The notes beneath the pieces are model-generated. The model did not search any database and had not been told where the DNA came from. It saw nothing but the letters and a program-made list of their open reading frames with translations. A stretch of DNA of 64,000 bases from Diphasiastrum complanatum (Eukaryota; Streptophyta; Lycopodiopsida; Lycopodiales; Lycopodiaceae). How positions within the stretch are numbered: position 1 is the stretch's first letter; each line of letters begins with the position of its first letter. Of the stretch, positions 46,578-58,852 are shown piece after piece. The translations under genes were made by a program, and so were the position numbers. The stretch lies in the NCBI GenBank assembly GCA_029204225.1, contig CM055094.1:30499427-30563426 (forward strand). The letters are read 5' to 3'.

Positions 46578-47562
46578 TGTTGGAAAGAGGTGTGAAAAGA
46601 ATCGAATAAAAATCATTCGAACGACAAGAATTAAAACTTATCGTGCGCAGCGGAATAAACTGTTTTCCTCTTTCTCTATGCATGACTACGCCTATCAATT
46701 TTGAACAAAACAATAGTGATAGAAATCACGTTCGATCTTATAGCAACTAACTTTGAAATCATTAGTACTACAGTGATTATGTAGCCAAACATTAAGCATT
46801 GAATTATGAGACAAATAATCAGTCGTGAAGAATTACAGAAACGCATACATTCTGAGACGAACCTGAATGCAATAAGAAGATAGTTTTGATTCAGTATGAA
46901 AAATGAAATAGATGTATATGAGTACAACAAGTTGTGGATCAAGTCACGTACTCTAAGCTATCTCTGAGTGACTAAATATAAGTCTGAATTAAGCGCAACT
47001 ATTGATAAGCAGTAAGCGCAATAGAAATCTCTAATCAACTCTAAAGAACTGAGCTAGAATGCTCAAAAGTTATTCAATACTTGATGATTGATCTTCATGC
47101 TTCTTCATGCATAAGATGTAGGAATATTTATACTAAGCAATTAGGTCATCAAATCCGTCATCTAGTTGGCTGTGATGTGTTGGCATCCATTCAGTTAGGA
47201 CTTCCTAGAAACTACTTGCTTGATGGATAAATGCAAGTCCGTGGATTTGGTCTTAAACAGTCTATTTGTAGATTAATACGTAAACTGTTACTTTGCAAAA
47301 ATGAACGTAAACTGTCATGTGAAAAATGCGAAGGTCTTCGCCAACATCATTTCCTTAACATTTGAGGCATCTGGCATTTTGCGAGAAAGCTGAAGTGAGA
47401 GAAAATCCCAACAGACGAAAATCTCAAAAATGTCGACATTGTGAGCCATTTCCGAGTAGTTATGCAGACTGTGTAAAAACACGAAAAAATCTATAGGTCT
47501 GGATAAAAATTGGACGAAGATTAAAATGTCGATTAGTCTATTAGTAGGAGAATAATCCAACA
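46578..47562 (-). repeat. 5' LTR of RT6
   Basis: 985 bp. Its left end abuts the primer site. It is clearly diverged from the 3' LTR, so the insertion is old. Confidence 0.85.
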
Positions 47563-48391
47563 ATATTACTGTGTTTCATGATCTGTGATCCATTTTTAAG
47601 CAATTTTTAATTTGGTATCAAATTCGTACAGGGAGTGTGCATAGTACAGAGTAGTCGTTGAAGAGAGCTTTGGGAGAACAATTTTTTCGAGAGTTCAAAG
47701 TTTACGATGGTTAGAAAGCAAAAAGCCAAGCACTGATGCATTGTTTCGGGCATGCAGAAGCTTGGAAAGCTCAATACATAGATCCTTTGCATGTGCATAG
47801 CAACAGAAAGTGTCAAAAATGGACCAAAAAAGGAGAATTTTGTAGTTAGTTTGTGAAAAAAAACTTGGCAAGGGTTACAAGTTTTCACAAAATCGATGAT
47901 AACTTCACCGTCCATGCACCATTTTGGATGCCGTAAGTGAGAAAACATGAAGTTTCTACCCACAAATTATGAACCAAAACCTGCAGAAATACACGTAAAG
48001 AGCCAACAGGCCTTACCTGCAGAAATACACAGGAACTGCCCACAGGCAAAAACCGCAATCATCTGCATCCGCAATGGCAACGGTTTCAACAATGGCCACC
48101 ACAAGCAACTGCTAAATCTTGCAAATGGCTTCAACGGAAGCACACCACAGAGTCAAAGTTGCGAAGACCAACGAAGCCAAGGGAAACTGCCAAGGAACCA
48201 CAAGGCACCAGCATATGGTCAACAAGCGAAGGCAACGAAGTCCCGAAGGCCGAAGTCCCCAAGGCAACGAAAGCAAACCACAACAAAGAAGATTTGCGGT
48301 CACCCACGAAGTTCCCGAAGCCCGAAGTCCGAAGTACCCGTGAAAAATACAAAAAGTCGTATACGTCGACTTTGAGCTTAAGCTCGACAAG
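47563..48391. other. No firm gene; purine-rich open frame
   Basis: A 142-codon plus-strand frame (47947-48375) rich in Lys, Arg, Gln and Pro arises from repeated cgaag(t)ccc text; composition suffices to explain it. tggtatcaaattcg near 47613 resembles a worn primer site. Confidence 0.35.
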
Positions 48392-49660
48392 TGTGATAGT
48401 TTGAATGTCACGACTCAACCGTTAAGCCCATGTAGTTAAGCAAAGTAGCAAGACGTAGTTAGCTAATATTTCTAGCTTAAAATATCTTGTAATGCTTAGC
48501 TAATCAGATTTTGTAATCAGACCCAACATGTTATATATTGGAGATTGGATATAGACAGAAATATGGATGTGTGCTAGTCATGCAGTAGCAGACACACATT
48601 GTCACAATTATAGACATAGAATTAGCAATAGCTAGTTTTACTCGTGAGAGGTAATTCCTCTCTTGGGCCGACGCACTGATATGGGAAACAGAACGTCCAA
48701 AATGTTTTGTTATTGTAAACTTGTGATTCTGATAATATAGAAGAGTTGCAACAATCTGCTCATCGTGTGCGTGATCTGCAAAGGATTCTATGATAGTGTC
48801 AGTCTCTAGTTCAAGTCTGTAGTTCGAAGGAGGATTGATCGTCGGTATGAAGCAGTAGCTTTGCCCGGGCTGATGATCGACTCCATATGAGCCTCACATC
48901 AGTGAATCGCGATTGTCCCCGACATCAAAGTGCTCGAAGTCTTCGGCTTTCCCAGCCGGAAATGGTTTCACAACAGTGGTATCAGGGAGAGATCGGATTC
49001 ACAACAGTGATATCAGATCCGGTAGGTTCGACAACCACACAGGTTGATCACAGCCAAGCTATGGTTTCGATCAACAGCATCCAATCAAAGATATGCACAA
49101 TCCTTGAGGCAAACAGGTCAAATTTCTTGGCTTGGAAAGTAAAGACTTCACTCATACTGAGAGGAGAAGCTCTATGGCCCTGGGTGGATGGCACCGAAGA
49201 GATGCCTACAACCACAGGCAAAGAACTTCGAGAATGGAAGGAGAAGAATGACAAAGCCTCCCCTTGAAGACAACGTTACCATCGACTTTGCATCAATCCC
49301 CGATGCCAGAGCGATTTGAGACACACTCATTAGCAGATTTCAGACCAAATCACGCAATCAAATAATGCATCTAGAAGATCAGCTTACCTATCTAAGATGG
49401 GATGGCAAAGATCTTGCCAGCTTTATCAGAAAGATGAAGAACCTATTCCAGTCATTACACAATGCCAGAACAGAGCACGCAGTCTCACAAGAGAAGCATC
49501 TCAGCTATTTGCTACGTTCGTTCCCTACCGAGATCGTTCCAGACTACTTGGACCTTACTGGGGTGAAAATGGTTTCACAATAGTGGTTTCAAGGCGAGAT
49601 TGGATTCAAAATAGTAAGGACAGGAAGGTAGTCATTCTAGCCCACTCAATAGCCATGAAG
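48392..49660 (+). mobile_element. 5' fragment of a copia-type element (RT7): LTR, primer site, gag
   Basis: LTR about 48392-48975 (tgtgatag...acaaca), primer site tggtatcaggg at 48977, then gag in two frames: SIQSKICTILEANRSNFLAW and KVKTSLILRGEALWPWVDG (49061-49267), then LEDQLTYLRWDGKDLASFI and SYLLRSFPTEIVPDYL (49365-49583). The gag is of a different lineage from RT3. Text around the primer site (ggtttcacaacagtgg) recurs near 49570 as a worn copy. Pol is missing. Confidence 0.65.
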
Positions 49661-49699
49661 AAAGTCTAAACTTTCTATCGAAGAATTGCCAATTATCAA

Positions 49700-50253
49700 A
49701 GAACCTAGCGGTTTTTTGCGAAAAAAAAAAAAGTGAAAAAAAACCTCTTTTTCAAGTTGGGCTTATCTCACCATTTTTCCATGGTTTTTTGCAATTGAAT
49801 GCTCGACGGACTCATAATAGGTAAGGCGCCCTTGGTCTAGGCCTCAGACGACATCGAAAGTGCTCAAAAATTGAATGAGATCAAGCCAAAGGAAAGAGTG
49901 GAGGGCAGCCACAAGCAGAGGAGAGATTTAGTGCTCTCACTTGAAGCCTGATGAAGTATTGTAAAAGAGTGTTAAGGTGCTCTAAGTGTCCACTTCAATG
50001 CTCAAATTCACTCCTAACCACAAGATTGGAGCCCACATTCACCAATGGTCATGATTTATTGTTGATCTGGTGGACTAGATGGAGTTCTCTAATTTCACTG
50101 GTCAAGGAAGTGCCTTGAAGAACAAAACAACCTTCAACTATATTAAAAAAAAATCAATTTGAAGGGACCCAAAGCCCAAAATTGCTTGAAGAGTGAAGTT
50201 TCTTCACAGAAACAATTCATTTTCTAAAAAGGCCCTTATTTTCATCTCCTTTA
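49700..50253. other. No gene recognised
   Basis: AT-rich spacer with an A-run near 49720. It holds nothing I can support. Confidence 0.4.
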
Positions 50254-52377
50254 TGTTGGATTTTAATGCTCAGAACCAAATCCATTGAGTAATGAGCATC
50301 CTGAAAAATTCAGCCGAAGTCGACTCCGTCGACTTCGAAGTCACCAACATCAAAGTCATCGACTTCGACTTCTCCTTGTATATATTCCATCATCAACTCC
50401 ATCAACTCACACTCACTCAACTCCATCTTATCCATCAAGCGATTCATCGACTTACCCCACCTCATCGACTTTTCATCAACTACCAACAAACTCAACTTCG
50501 TCAACCTCTTCTTCATCAAGAAAAAGTTGAATCCATGCACTGTCAGACGACTTCAAGTACAATATTGACAGTTCACCTAATTTGTACAGATATTAACAGT
50601 TGGAAAGGACGACCATTTAATGCATAATGGCCACATTAAATTAAGTAGATAGATTTGATGCTTCCCAATGCACTGGGCACTGACATGCAATCATCAATGT
50701 ATAGCGTCAGTAGATTTAACATGCTCAGTAGGTTGTATCCTCGTTAAGTAATTAAGTTGCTAAGTAATTGTAAGAGATAGATCAACAATCATCAGCTGAA
50801 TTTTGCGCTCACTGTCTCACGTTGCTTCACGCTCTTGTAATCATCCTTCATTCAATCAGAGTGCAAGTTTCTAGTCACCACTCCTGCTTTGTTCTATTGC
50901 GCATAGCTATTGTTTTATTCAGCTTGTTTCTGCCGATAATTGTTGCACTTCCGATCCATGCACCATTCATTTTTCCACTTCCGCTGCTATACTACCATTA
51001 TCGATCCGATATCAGAGCATATGTTTTTACTAGAGCTTCTCTGATCCAAAAAAACAACCATCACAATACATTTTGGTCATTAGGAGATGTTTCAATAAAT
51101 TTTGTGCATTGCTTAGTCTGAAGATCAAGGCATTCACTGATCTTGATTAAGAGGGGGTGTTGGATTTATCTCCTCTACTCTTCTAAATCCCATTCTACCT
51201 CCATTTATGTTGCATTTTTACTCATGTTATGGCACAGTCTGCATATTTACATATAAAATAAGACAAGACGATAAAACGCGACTGTCTGCATAAATACAAG
51301 TAAATTTTCACAGGCGAAAAAGAGACGAAAAAAAAGTTTTTACACATGTTTTGTGACAGGCGAAAAAGACTACACTGCCTTACAAAATGCCAAAGGTGCC
51401 CTAGGAAAAGCGAAGGCACCTTGTAAATCAAATCCTAAGGCATTTCGTCAGAGTGATGCATTTTTCGCATCTTCACCAACGTTCATTTCAGCAAAGGTTG
51501 ACGTCGCGGCCTTTTCACGCTCACCCCATGCAACTGTGCTAACAGACTTGACAACGACAGCAGCCACCCACGATCTCCTACAGACAGCACATCCACTTTG
51601 TACTTTTTTCATCTACACACCTGTAACATTGTGTATATATATTGAATACCACTTGCGTATTCAATAGAGAGATTAAAACAAGTGTGTGTAAAATAATAGC
51701 ATCAAAAGCTTATCAGAGATAGACGAAGTAGATGCCTTGTGCATTGATTCTTTATTGTCAATAATAGGTTCATTCCTTTTACAGATTAAATTAGCTTTGT
51801 AGAGCACGCGATTTCGTCCGCTATTGTCTTGTGCTCTACCGCATTATTGACATCTATATTTTGTTATACTTAATCTGATAACGGCTTTTTTGTTTTGCGT
51901 TCAGATTTGCGTCGATATTGCTATACTTTTTTTCATTCTGTCTGACTCTCTTATTGCTCAATCTGGTAATTTGTTCTTAGCGAGTTATTATTAGACTAAT
52001 ATTTAGTCTTGCCTTTCGCGAATCATTCGCGACTGATTATCAGTCGAACTCAGTCTAGCTCTTCGTGAATCATTCTCGACAAATAATTTGTCTAGATGTT
52101 CGCGACAAATTATTCTTCTGATGTTTTGTTAATGTTTGGCTACGTAATTAGATCGACCGTGATTTTTATCACTAACGTTCTGTTCGTTTCTGATAGGCGT
52201 AGTCATGCTTAGGGAAAGAGTAATATAGCTCATTCCGCTGCACACGAACACTTTATGTTCGAGTTCGTTTTTTGTTCGAGTTTTGAGTTCGTTTCGAGTT
52301 CTTTTTTTTTTCGTGTTCGTTTTTTTTTCGAGCTATTTTTCGTTTCTCACACACGACACACCCTCTTTTTTTAACAA
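50254..52377 (+). mobile_element. Mosaic copia remnant (RT8): two unlike LTRs around a 150-bp interior
   Basis: The left LTR-like segment (about 50254-51003) starts tgttggatttt and is followed by a primer-like atatcagagc at 51010. Only about 150 bp later comes the end of RNase H (NKFCALLSLKIKAFTDLD, stop at 51119-51121), a purine tract (aagaggggg) and an LTR at 51159-52377 (tgttgg...taaca). The two LTRs differ in sequence; the right one matches RT6 LTRs (gataggcgtagtcatgc, ttccgctgc.cac). This is therefore a recombinant or a deletion joining two elements, not a simple pair. Confidence 0.6.
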
Positions 52378-54463
52378 TGGGATTGAGCATGCTTTACACC
52401 CACACCCTCCATTATTAGATTAATATTTTAGAACTAAGCAAAATGGGACACTTGTAAGGAGCAAATGGATTATGCTTAGGGCTAAGAGTAGGGTTTGGCT
52501 TAGGGTTAATAGAAAGATTAGCTTAGGGTTAAGAGAAGGGTCAAGCTTAGGGTTAGGGTTTGTAATGAATGTTTCGGCCTACCTTTCATCATGTTTTAGG
52601 CAGAGGCAGCAGCAATAGCAGGACCATTTGTCTTAGGCGCCATTCCAAGCAAAGAAACGACAATAAAGATCATACATGTTTCTCAGAGCCTAGTATCCTG
52701 AACAAACACAAAGCAGCAAACAAAGCAGCAAGGAAGATCGTTTGCCTCGGAACTTGCTTTCTTTTGTCAGGGTATGTATAATTCGTGTGCATTTCTTGGA
52801 GTACTGTTTTGTTTTGCTCAAAACAAGGTCAATGCTCTCGATTCCAAGCTCAAGAACAAACTTGTACTTTGCCTCCATGATGCAGAATCAGACTAGCTAC
52901 TTGTACATGCCATGTAGAGATTAAGAGCATAGTCACCAAAGATTCGAATTAGAAGATTTGAGTGCAGATTTGAATCCTGAACAAAAATCAAAACGCTCGA
53001 AATGAGCAGTTTCTTTTTGAAAAAAAAAAAAGGTTGCTGAAAATGAGCAGTTATCATGTAAAAATTCTGATGTTACTGATAATACCGAATAGAGATATAG
53101 ATGGGAGATGGTGAGTGATACACTAAACCTCTGAAGATTCTAGTCATTTGTAATTTATAATTACACAAATTCTTAACAATTCTATTCAATGTGCACATTT
53201 TAACAATCGTGTACACTATGCATAAATTTTTAGCAACTGAGTGAGATTTGGGAACCAATGAAAAAAAAGTTGAATGTTTCTTTTTCAAAAAATTTAATTT
53301 AAACCTTGAATCAATTCATAAGACTTCAGAATTGTGAAGCTTCGTGATTGAGTGAGAATGAGCAGATAGGGTGCGAGGAGCTGCAAAATCATTATCTGAG
53401 AGCTCAAGTCGAAGTTAGTCTGTAGGAGAAAGAGATCATTGGTAGAAAGGCAATTTGGTGTCTTTAGGGATCTTCAAAAAACAACAAAATATAGGTTTGT
53501 GGCAGCTTTTAATGTTTTTTTTCCATTGACATGATGAATAGGGTATGAGTCCATGTTTTCAGTGATTTTGTGTTGGAATTCATCATGGCAAAGCTAAGAA
53601 TAGTGTCTTGCAATTCTTTTTTATATTTTTGAGTATCTCGAGAGTTGACATTCAACATAGTAAGGTGTTGCTTGTGCCACCGTTTTTTGTACATCATGGA
53701 TATAAATTACAACCACTACAATCTACTCCACTGTTCTGGGGATGTGGCAACATACACGCCATAACCATGCTACTAGGAAGGGTTGCTGATTCTTTCACTT
53801 TGGCAACCTTTAGTTTGCATTGGCCACCACTGCTATTTAGAGATGCAATGTCTTTTAAATTTTGTTACCAAGCCCTAGTTATCCTAACAGTATTCTGACC
53901 AGGGCTAGCAACTACCCCTTGAACTTAAGCAGAGATTAGACTGGCGGAAGGTGCAGCCCAATGAAATCTGGCCAGCTACAAATCCAAGCCTCCGTAGTGA
54001 TCTTTAATGGTGTATGGCAGAAGGTCCAGCCCAGTGGAGAGTCTTAGCATCATAGATGCCTGTGAAATAGTGGGGCCAACAGCAACCTTTTCTTTCTAAT
54101 GCTAGAGATGTTTCAACAATAATGATAGTTAAGGGATAAGCTTGTGGGTATAGATGGTAATTAGAACAATGGCATCAGGTGGATCTTTGCCAACAATGTA
54201 GTGGAAATGAGATGGCAGAGAATGATGGAGGTTGGTGGGACTACATGAGATGGCTCCAATAGGCAATGGCAGAAGAGGCTATGGCAAGAACATTTCATGG
54301 AAAGTTCCATTGATAGGAGAGAGACAGAGAATATGTGAGCAGTGCTAGACAAAATGGGTTTTGTAGATTGTCATTGGTCCACGTTTGCCCTAAAACATCT
54401 TTTATGGGCAGTTGAAAGGTAGTTCAAGTGAGGTTAGGTTGAAGGGCAAACACGTGCATATGA
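52378..54463. other. Intergenic DNA with telomere-like tract, no gene supported
   Basis: 52470-52562 has repeated (g)cttagggttaa(g)ag and gcttagggttagggttt, close to the plant telomere unit TTTAGGG but irregular. The remaining sequence has short frames without recognisable motifs. Confidence 0.45.
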
Positions 54464-54745
54464 GAGAGAGAGAGAGAGAGAGAGAACACGAGCTTTTGGT
54501 AAAAGAACTTTCCAGAGAGAGTGCGCGCGATGGATCGAGAGACAAGAATGTGAGTCGAGAGAGGGAGAGAGTAGAATGTGTGTCTGCTTGTGCATCGGGA
54601 AAGGTTGCTCTTTTGAGATAGGAGGAAATTAAGCACACGCTCTTCTTGATTTTAATGTATCGTGTTTGCAAAAAAGTGTCTGATTCAAACTTTTATTCTG
54701 ATTCATATTTCTGTTCCCGGCTCAATGGATTTCTGTTCCCGGCTC

Positions 54746-54801
<56 letters not shown>
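54464..54801. repeat. GA microsatellites and a 20-bp duplication
   Basis: (GA)n lies at about 54464-54484 and (GA) of about 26 units at 54750-54801. In between, tctgttcccggctcaatgga occurs twice in tandem (54710-54750). Confidence 0.9.
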
Positions 54802-54805
<4 letters not shown>

Positions 54806-54839
54806 CCAAAGATGCCTTTGATGCTTACAATCATAGTTG

Positions 54840-54917
54840 CAGCGAATCATCCCGATTCGCCAGTTTCACGATTCGGGAATCGCGATTCTGCAAATCGCGA
54901 TTCGCTGCAGCGAATCG
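54840..54917. repeat. Inverted-repeat cluster of gcgaatcg / cgattcgc, possible hAT 5' terminal region
   Basis: 54840-54848 (cagcgaatc) is inverted at 54899-54907 (gattcgctg), and 54898-54917 is a perfect 20-bp palindrome. Further copies (cccgattcgcc, aatcgcgattctg) fill the interval. Such short sub-terminal repeats are typical of hAT transposase binding sites, and the hAT gene starts 0.9 kb downstream. No matching 3' end was found. Confidence 0.5.
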
Positions 54918-55812
54918 TGGACAAAATCGTAAAAAAAAAAAAACCAGAAACCCGATTTTCGGCCTCCTCCTCGCGCACAGAACCGCGCCAGCAGTGGAGG
55001 AGGCAAATTTCTTTTCTGAGAGCCGTGGGTGTCCAATCTTCGCAAGTGAATACTTGGCAGGCATCTACTCGACGATACGGAGTTGGTGTGCACGGTGCCG
55101 GGTGGGTCTGAGCTTCGTGGAGAGCGAAACGACCAAATTTCGATATTTGGTAAGTGTAGGCTTGATTTTTTGCAATTGTTGGCATTGAGCTGTAGGCAAC
55201 CAAATCGAGGGTAGTTTGTCTCTAGACCACCTTTCTTCACACCCACAGTGATTTTTACAGCATCAGTTTCAGCCGTCACGACACGCCTAGCGAGATTTGA
55301 ACACCACATTCCAAATGCTTTTGTATTTTGGCCATTTCCACATAATGGCTTGTTGGAAACCGAGTGAGGTGATGTCTGAGCCTAGAATGCATTTCCACAT
55401 GCTTGCACAGACTATTATGACCTCCGTTCCGCCCGTCTACGTCCGTATCACAAATTTCAATTTTCATGCCCTGATTCCATACTTTTTAGGGTGTAGGCGT
55501 GGACCATCGTGCAAACATCTGCTAGGGGCACGGTTTAGGCCCACACTACACTCCTTTATGCCTGCACGGACTCCGACGCTAACGTCAGTCGCCTGTTATC
55601 CCTCATACAGAAATTATTCTATCCCACGCCCTAATCTCATGTTCTTCTTTGGCACTTGATATAATGTGTGAACTGGAATCGTTCTGATGTATGGTCTGGT
55701 ATTTTGAGCTCTATTTGAGCTCGGTAATGTTGTTCAATGCAATGTATTTTTTTTTCTACTGAACGTTTGCCTGATTATTTGTTGTTTGCAGGTTTAGGGT
55801 CGTGTTGATACG

Positions 55813-58800
55813 ATGCCAGTGCGGGACCGAGGCCTTTGGGCCGAGGTTGAGCTTACCGACGGGGATGTGGGCACACACCATGGCTCAGGCACCCGCAGAT
55901 GGAGATGCTTGCATTGCGGTGGTCACTTCACGGGATCACTCACCAGGGTTAGGGCTCACTTGCTGCGGGTCAGAGGGCCAGATGGGCGGACATTGGGCAT
56001 ATCTGATTGCCCCAGGATTTTTGATGAGGATCTGCAGAGGTTGTCTACCATGTACGGGCCCGGTACTGCATCACAGGGTTCTAGACAGGGACAGGCAGCA
56101 GGAGCAGCTATAGGTAGGTATGCAGGAGGGCTCACAGGCAGACAGGCAGGGCCTACCATGGATATTGGGCCCAGTACATCACGGGCAGGGCATGGTATAG
56201 CTGCAGGGCGTAGTACATCATGGGTTGGGCATGGTACAGGTGCAGGGCCCAGTACATCACGGGCAGAGCATGGTACAGCTGCAGGGCCCAGTACAGCACG
56301 GGCAGAGCATGGTTCAGGTGCAAGGCCCAGTACAGCACCTTCAGTTCCATCCGCAGTAGCAGCAGGACTATCAGATGAGCATGTTGGTTCAGCAGCAACG
56401 GGTGCTTCTCGACCCTCCTCCTCGGCAGCAGATGCACCACATGCTTCGGTAGATGTTGCCAGAGAGAGTGACACACCCACAGATCAGCCATCCGTTGGGC
56501 ATGCCAGACCACGAGCACCATATACACAGCAGAGAGGGGTTAGGCCCAGGCAGCAGACCCTTGATCGATGCGGCTGGCAGAGAGAGCAGCAGGCCCGTTG
56601 CACTCGACTGTGTGGCCAGTTCTTTTACGAGTGCGGCATTGCCTTTGCTGTTGCTGACACTTGGGTGTTCAGGGAGTTCTGTGCACAGATGGCGGCCGTG
56701 GATGCTACATGGACACCTCCCAGGCGAGAGGCACTACGAGGGAGGTTGCTTCGTCAGGAGGAGGAGACCATCACGCGGGAGTTGAGTTCCATTCGCTCAG
56801 CTTGGCAGCAGTAAGTAACTTGTCTTTGTAATCTCTTTGCATGTGTTTAGGATTTATTGGTGCCGTAATTTTTGCATGTAGCTAATGGGTGTTTTGCGGC
56901 AGGTATGGATGCACGATATTGAGCGATGGATGGACCGACATTCGTCGGCGATCCGTCATCAATGTCTTGGTTTTTTGCCCGCTTGGCACAGTATTCCTAC
57001 GTGGCGTGGATGCCACTCGAGGTGGTGACGCCATCACAGCCGATTTCATATGGGAGGTCATTAGAGATGTTATTGTTGACATCGGAGATGAGCACGTGGT
57101 TCAGGTTGTCACCGACAATGCCTCGAACTGCAAGCAGATGGGCGAGATTATGATGAGGGAGCACCCCAGCATTGTGTGGACACCCTGTGCTGCACATTGC
57201 ATAGACTTGCTCATCCATGACCTGTGTGCGCTTCCATGGATCAGAGAGGTATAGTTTGTTCTATTTGCTATGCTTTCTTCCTTCGATGTTGCTAACCACA
57301 TCTCAACTACTGTCTAAACTTTTTTACTGGGTGTTTGTGTTGCAGATCACTTCTACGACCATGCGCCTGGTCACTTTTGTCACCAGGAAGAGGCGTGTGT
57401 TGGCCCTATTCCGCACCTTCTCCACCCTAAACCTGAAGAAGCCCGCACCCACACGCTTTGCGTTTTACTTCTTGGTGCTAGAGCGATTGGTGGTGGTGAA
57501 GGATGCATTGCGGCAGATGGTTTCCAGCGTGGCCTTCCGGGACTTTACAGACCTCCCCCATTCGGCATTTTTCCAGTCCACTGTGTATGGCGACGAGTTT
57601 TGGAGAGCTGCTGAGGAGATTAGTGGGATCCTACTACCCATTTACAGAGTGCTGCGTCTGGTAGACCGTGAGGGCTGCACCCTCGGTCTCATTTACGAGT
57701 TCATGGAGCGCATCGGCGATGGGATTCTGTTGTCAGCCTTGGACGAGCATAGGTATGACTCTTCAGTGTCTAGTTTGTTGTTTCTCACTCGAGTCTGATG
57801 CGTTTCTTTTATGCTATGGTTTAGTGATTGTTGTAATTTGTCTGCTGCAGGAGGCGCGAGATCTCACGCATCTGGGAGGCCAGATGGGACTACTTCCACC
57901 GACCCATCCACGCCGTAGCCCACATGTTACACCCCTTGTGGTGCTCTACACGAGAGAGGGACGATCCGGAGCTGCACCGGGGATGGGTGGAGTACACGGA
58001 GCGCGTATGGCCCGGACCAGGTACGTGTGAGAAATCATTTGGTAGCAATGTTACTGCAGTATTGTACTCATTGGTAGTGTCTGAATTTGAGGGGTCTTAC
58101 ATGTGCCATGTTTTTCCTTTTGCCAATAGGTCCGATGCTGGCCAACATTGCAAGCCAGCTGCTCGCATTTGAGCGCTTCCAGTTTCCCTTCGATGGAGAG
58201 CAGAGTCGGCGGAGGGAGGATCAACTGAGGCCCGTTATATGGTGGTGCATCCACGGGCGCAGCACAGGTGACTTGAGGCGATTGGCTGAGAGAGTCCTTG
58301 CACAGGACTGTTCTGCAGGAGCTTGTGAGCGGAATTGGAGCACCTGGGCCTTGTATCACACGCAGAAGAGGAACAGGTTGTCCATCGAGCAGTGTAGGCG
58401 GTTGGTGTTTGTGAACACCAACGGCCGTATGCTGAGGCGCACACGAGGAGAGGGTCAGATGCTCGAGGTGAGTCACATCATCACCCCTTTTTTCTTGGTA
58501 TGCTTTGATGAATTGATTTGCTTTCAAAATATGCAGTGAGTTGCACAATACCTGCCTAACAACAATGTATTGTTTTTGGTTGCATGTGGACCCCGACACT
58601 TGCTTGGTGGGTTCGATAGCTGCTGCTCCTCGGGCACCACCCACACAGGAGGAGATGGATGATGAGATCCATAGAGAGCTCTACAGACAGGCACAGGCTG
58701 ACGCACGGGCTTTACGGCGGCAGAGGAGGACAAAGAGGCAGAGGGAGAGGGCTGAGGAGGGAGATGACGAGGTCTCGGAGAGAAAAGACAAAATAATTAC

Positions 58801-58852
58801 ATCTCAAGTTTGTAAAATGAAATCAAAGGTGCATAAAACATCTCCATTATAA
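55813..58852 (+). CDS. hAT-superfamily transposase with BED zinc finger, DUF659 and hAT dimerisation region (exons 55813-56810, 56903-57248, 57346-57752, 57851-58020, 58130-58467, 58586-58852)
   Basis: Six exons join in phase (2, 0, 2, 1, 0) to about 841 codons. A BED-type finger lies near the start (C32-x2-C35, H49, C66). Next is a 14-residue repeat (PSTSRAEHGTAAG, four to five copies, 56160-56340). Exon 2 is DUF659 (ILSDGWTDIRRRSVINVL, VTDNASNC, PCAAHCIDLLIHDL). Exons 3-4 continue the catalytic core, and exon 5 has the hAT C-terminal signature (CERNWSTWALYHTQKRNRLS). The last intron's acceptor reads ttgcat/gtgg where cag is expected, so splicing of exon 6 may be broken. The C-terminus after VSE (about 58778) turns AT-rich, suggesting truncation. 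The coding part is far more GC-rich than its flanks. It acts as a DNA transposase in the nucleus. Confidence 0.85.
56160..56340 (+). repeat. 42-bp coding minisatellite in the hAT transposase
   Basis: The unit gggcccagtacatcacgggcagagcatggtacagctgca is repeated four to five times in frame, giving GPSTSRAEHGTAA-type repeats in the linker between the zinc finger and the catalytic region. Confidence 0.85.

Larger units (their letters stand above)
40799..47562 (-). mobile_element. Decayed full-length Ty1-copia retrotransposon (RT6)
   Basis: LTRs: 3' LTR 40799-42035 (1237 bp) and 5' LTR 46578-47562 (985 bp), both tgttgg...caaca. The primer site (complement of accatgtt's left neighbour, 46566-46577) and the purine tract (complement of ctcctcctt at 42036) are present. 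Flanks ttatt / atatt suggest a 5-bp duplication with one change. Fragments in order on the minus strand: gag (46212-45889), zinc-knuckle region, GAG-pre-integrase (LLWHHRLGHLDYAYVSNMSR, 45203-44964), integrase (SPQSNGLAERKNKTL), RT (ARGFSQVYNVNYTETFSPVV; ALYGLKQSARAWFQR; LYVDDTLLF) and RNase H (FRSKHIELKYYYVRSKVLD). Frame breaks are many. A foreign 300-bp segment interrupts RT at about 43259-43552. Confidence 0.88.

Noticed and set aside
47947-48375. 142-codon Lys/Arg/Gln-rich frame as a gene
   Set aside because: Explained by repeated cgaag(t)ccc text, with other long frames overlapping on both strands; no domain.
53890-54050. Possible RNA gene around ccttgaacttaagcagag and a repeated ggcggaaggtgcagcccaatg-type phrase
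   Set aside because: Cloverleaf pairing or rRNA identity could not be supported; only two short similar phrases are present.
54412-55309. Several overlapping frames across GA repeats and gaatcg repeats
   Set aside because: Length comes from GA repeats lacking stop codons; there are no domain motifs or consistent splice sites.
56153-56527. Minus-strand frames opposite the hAT minisatellite
   Set aside because: Mirror of an in-frame repeat in a GC-rich coding exon; no independent support.
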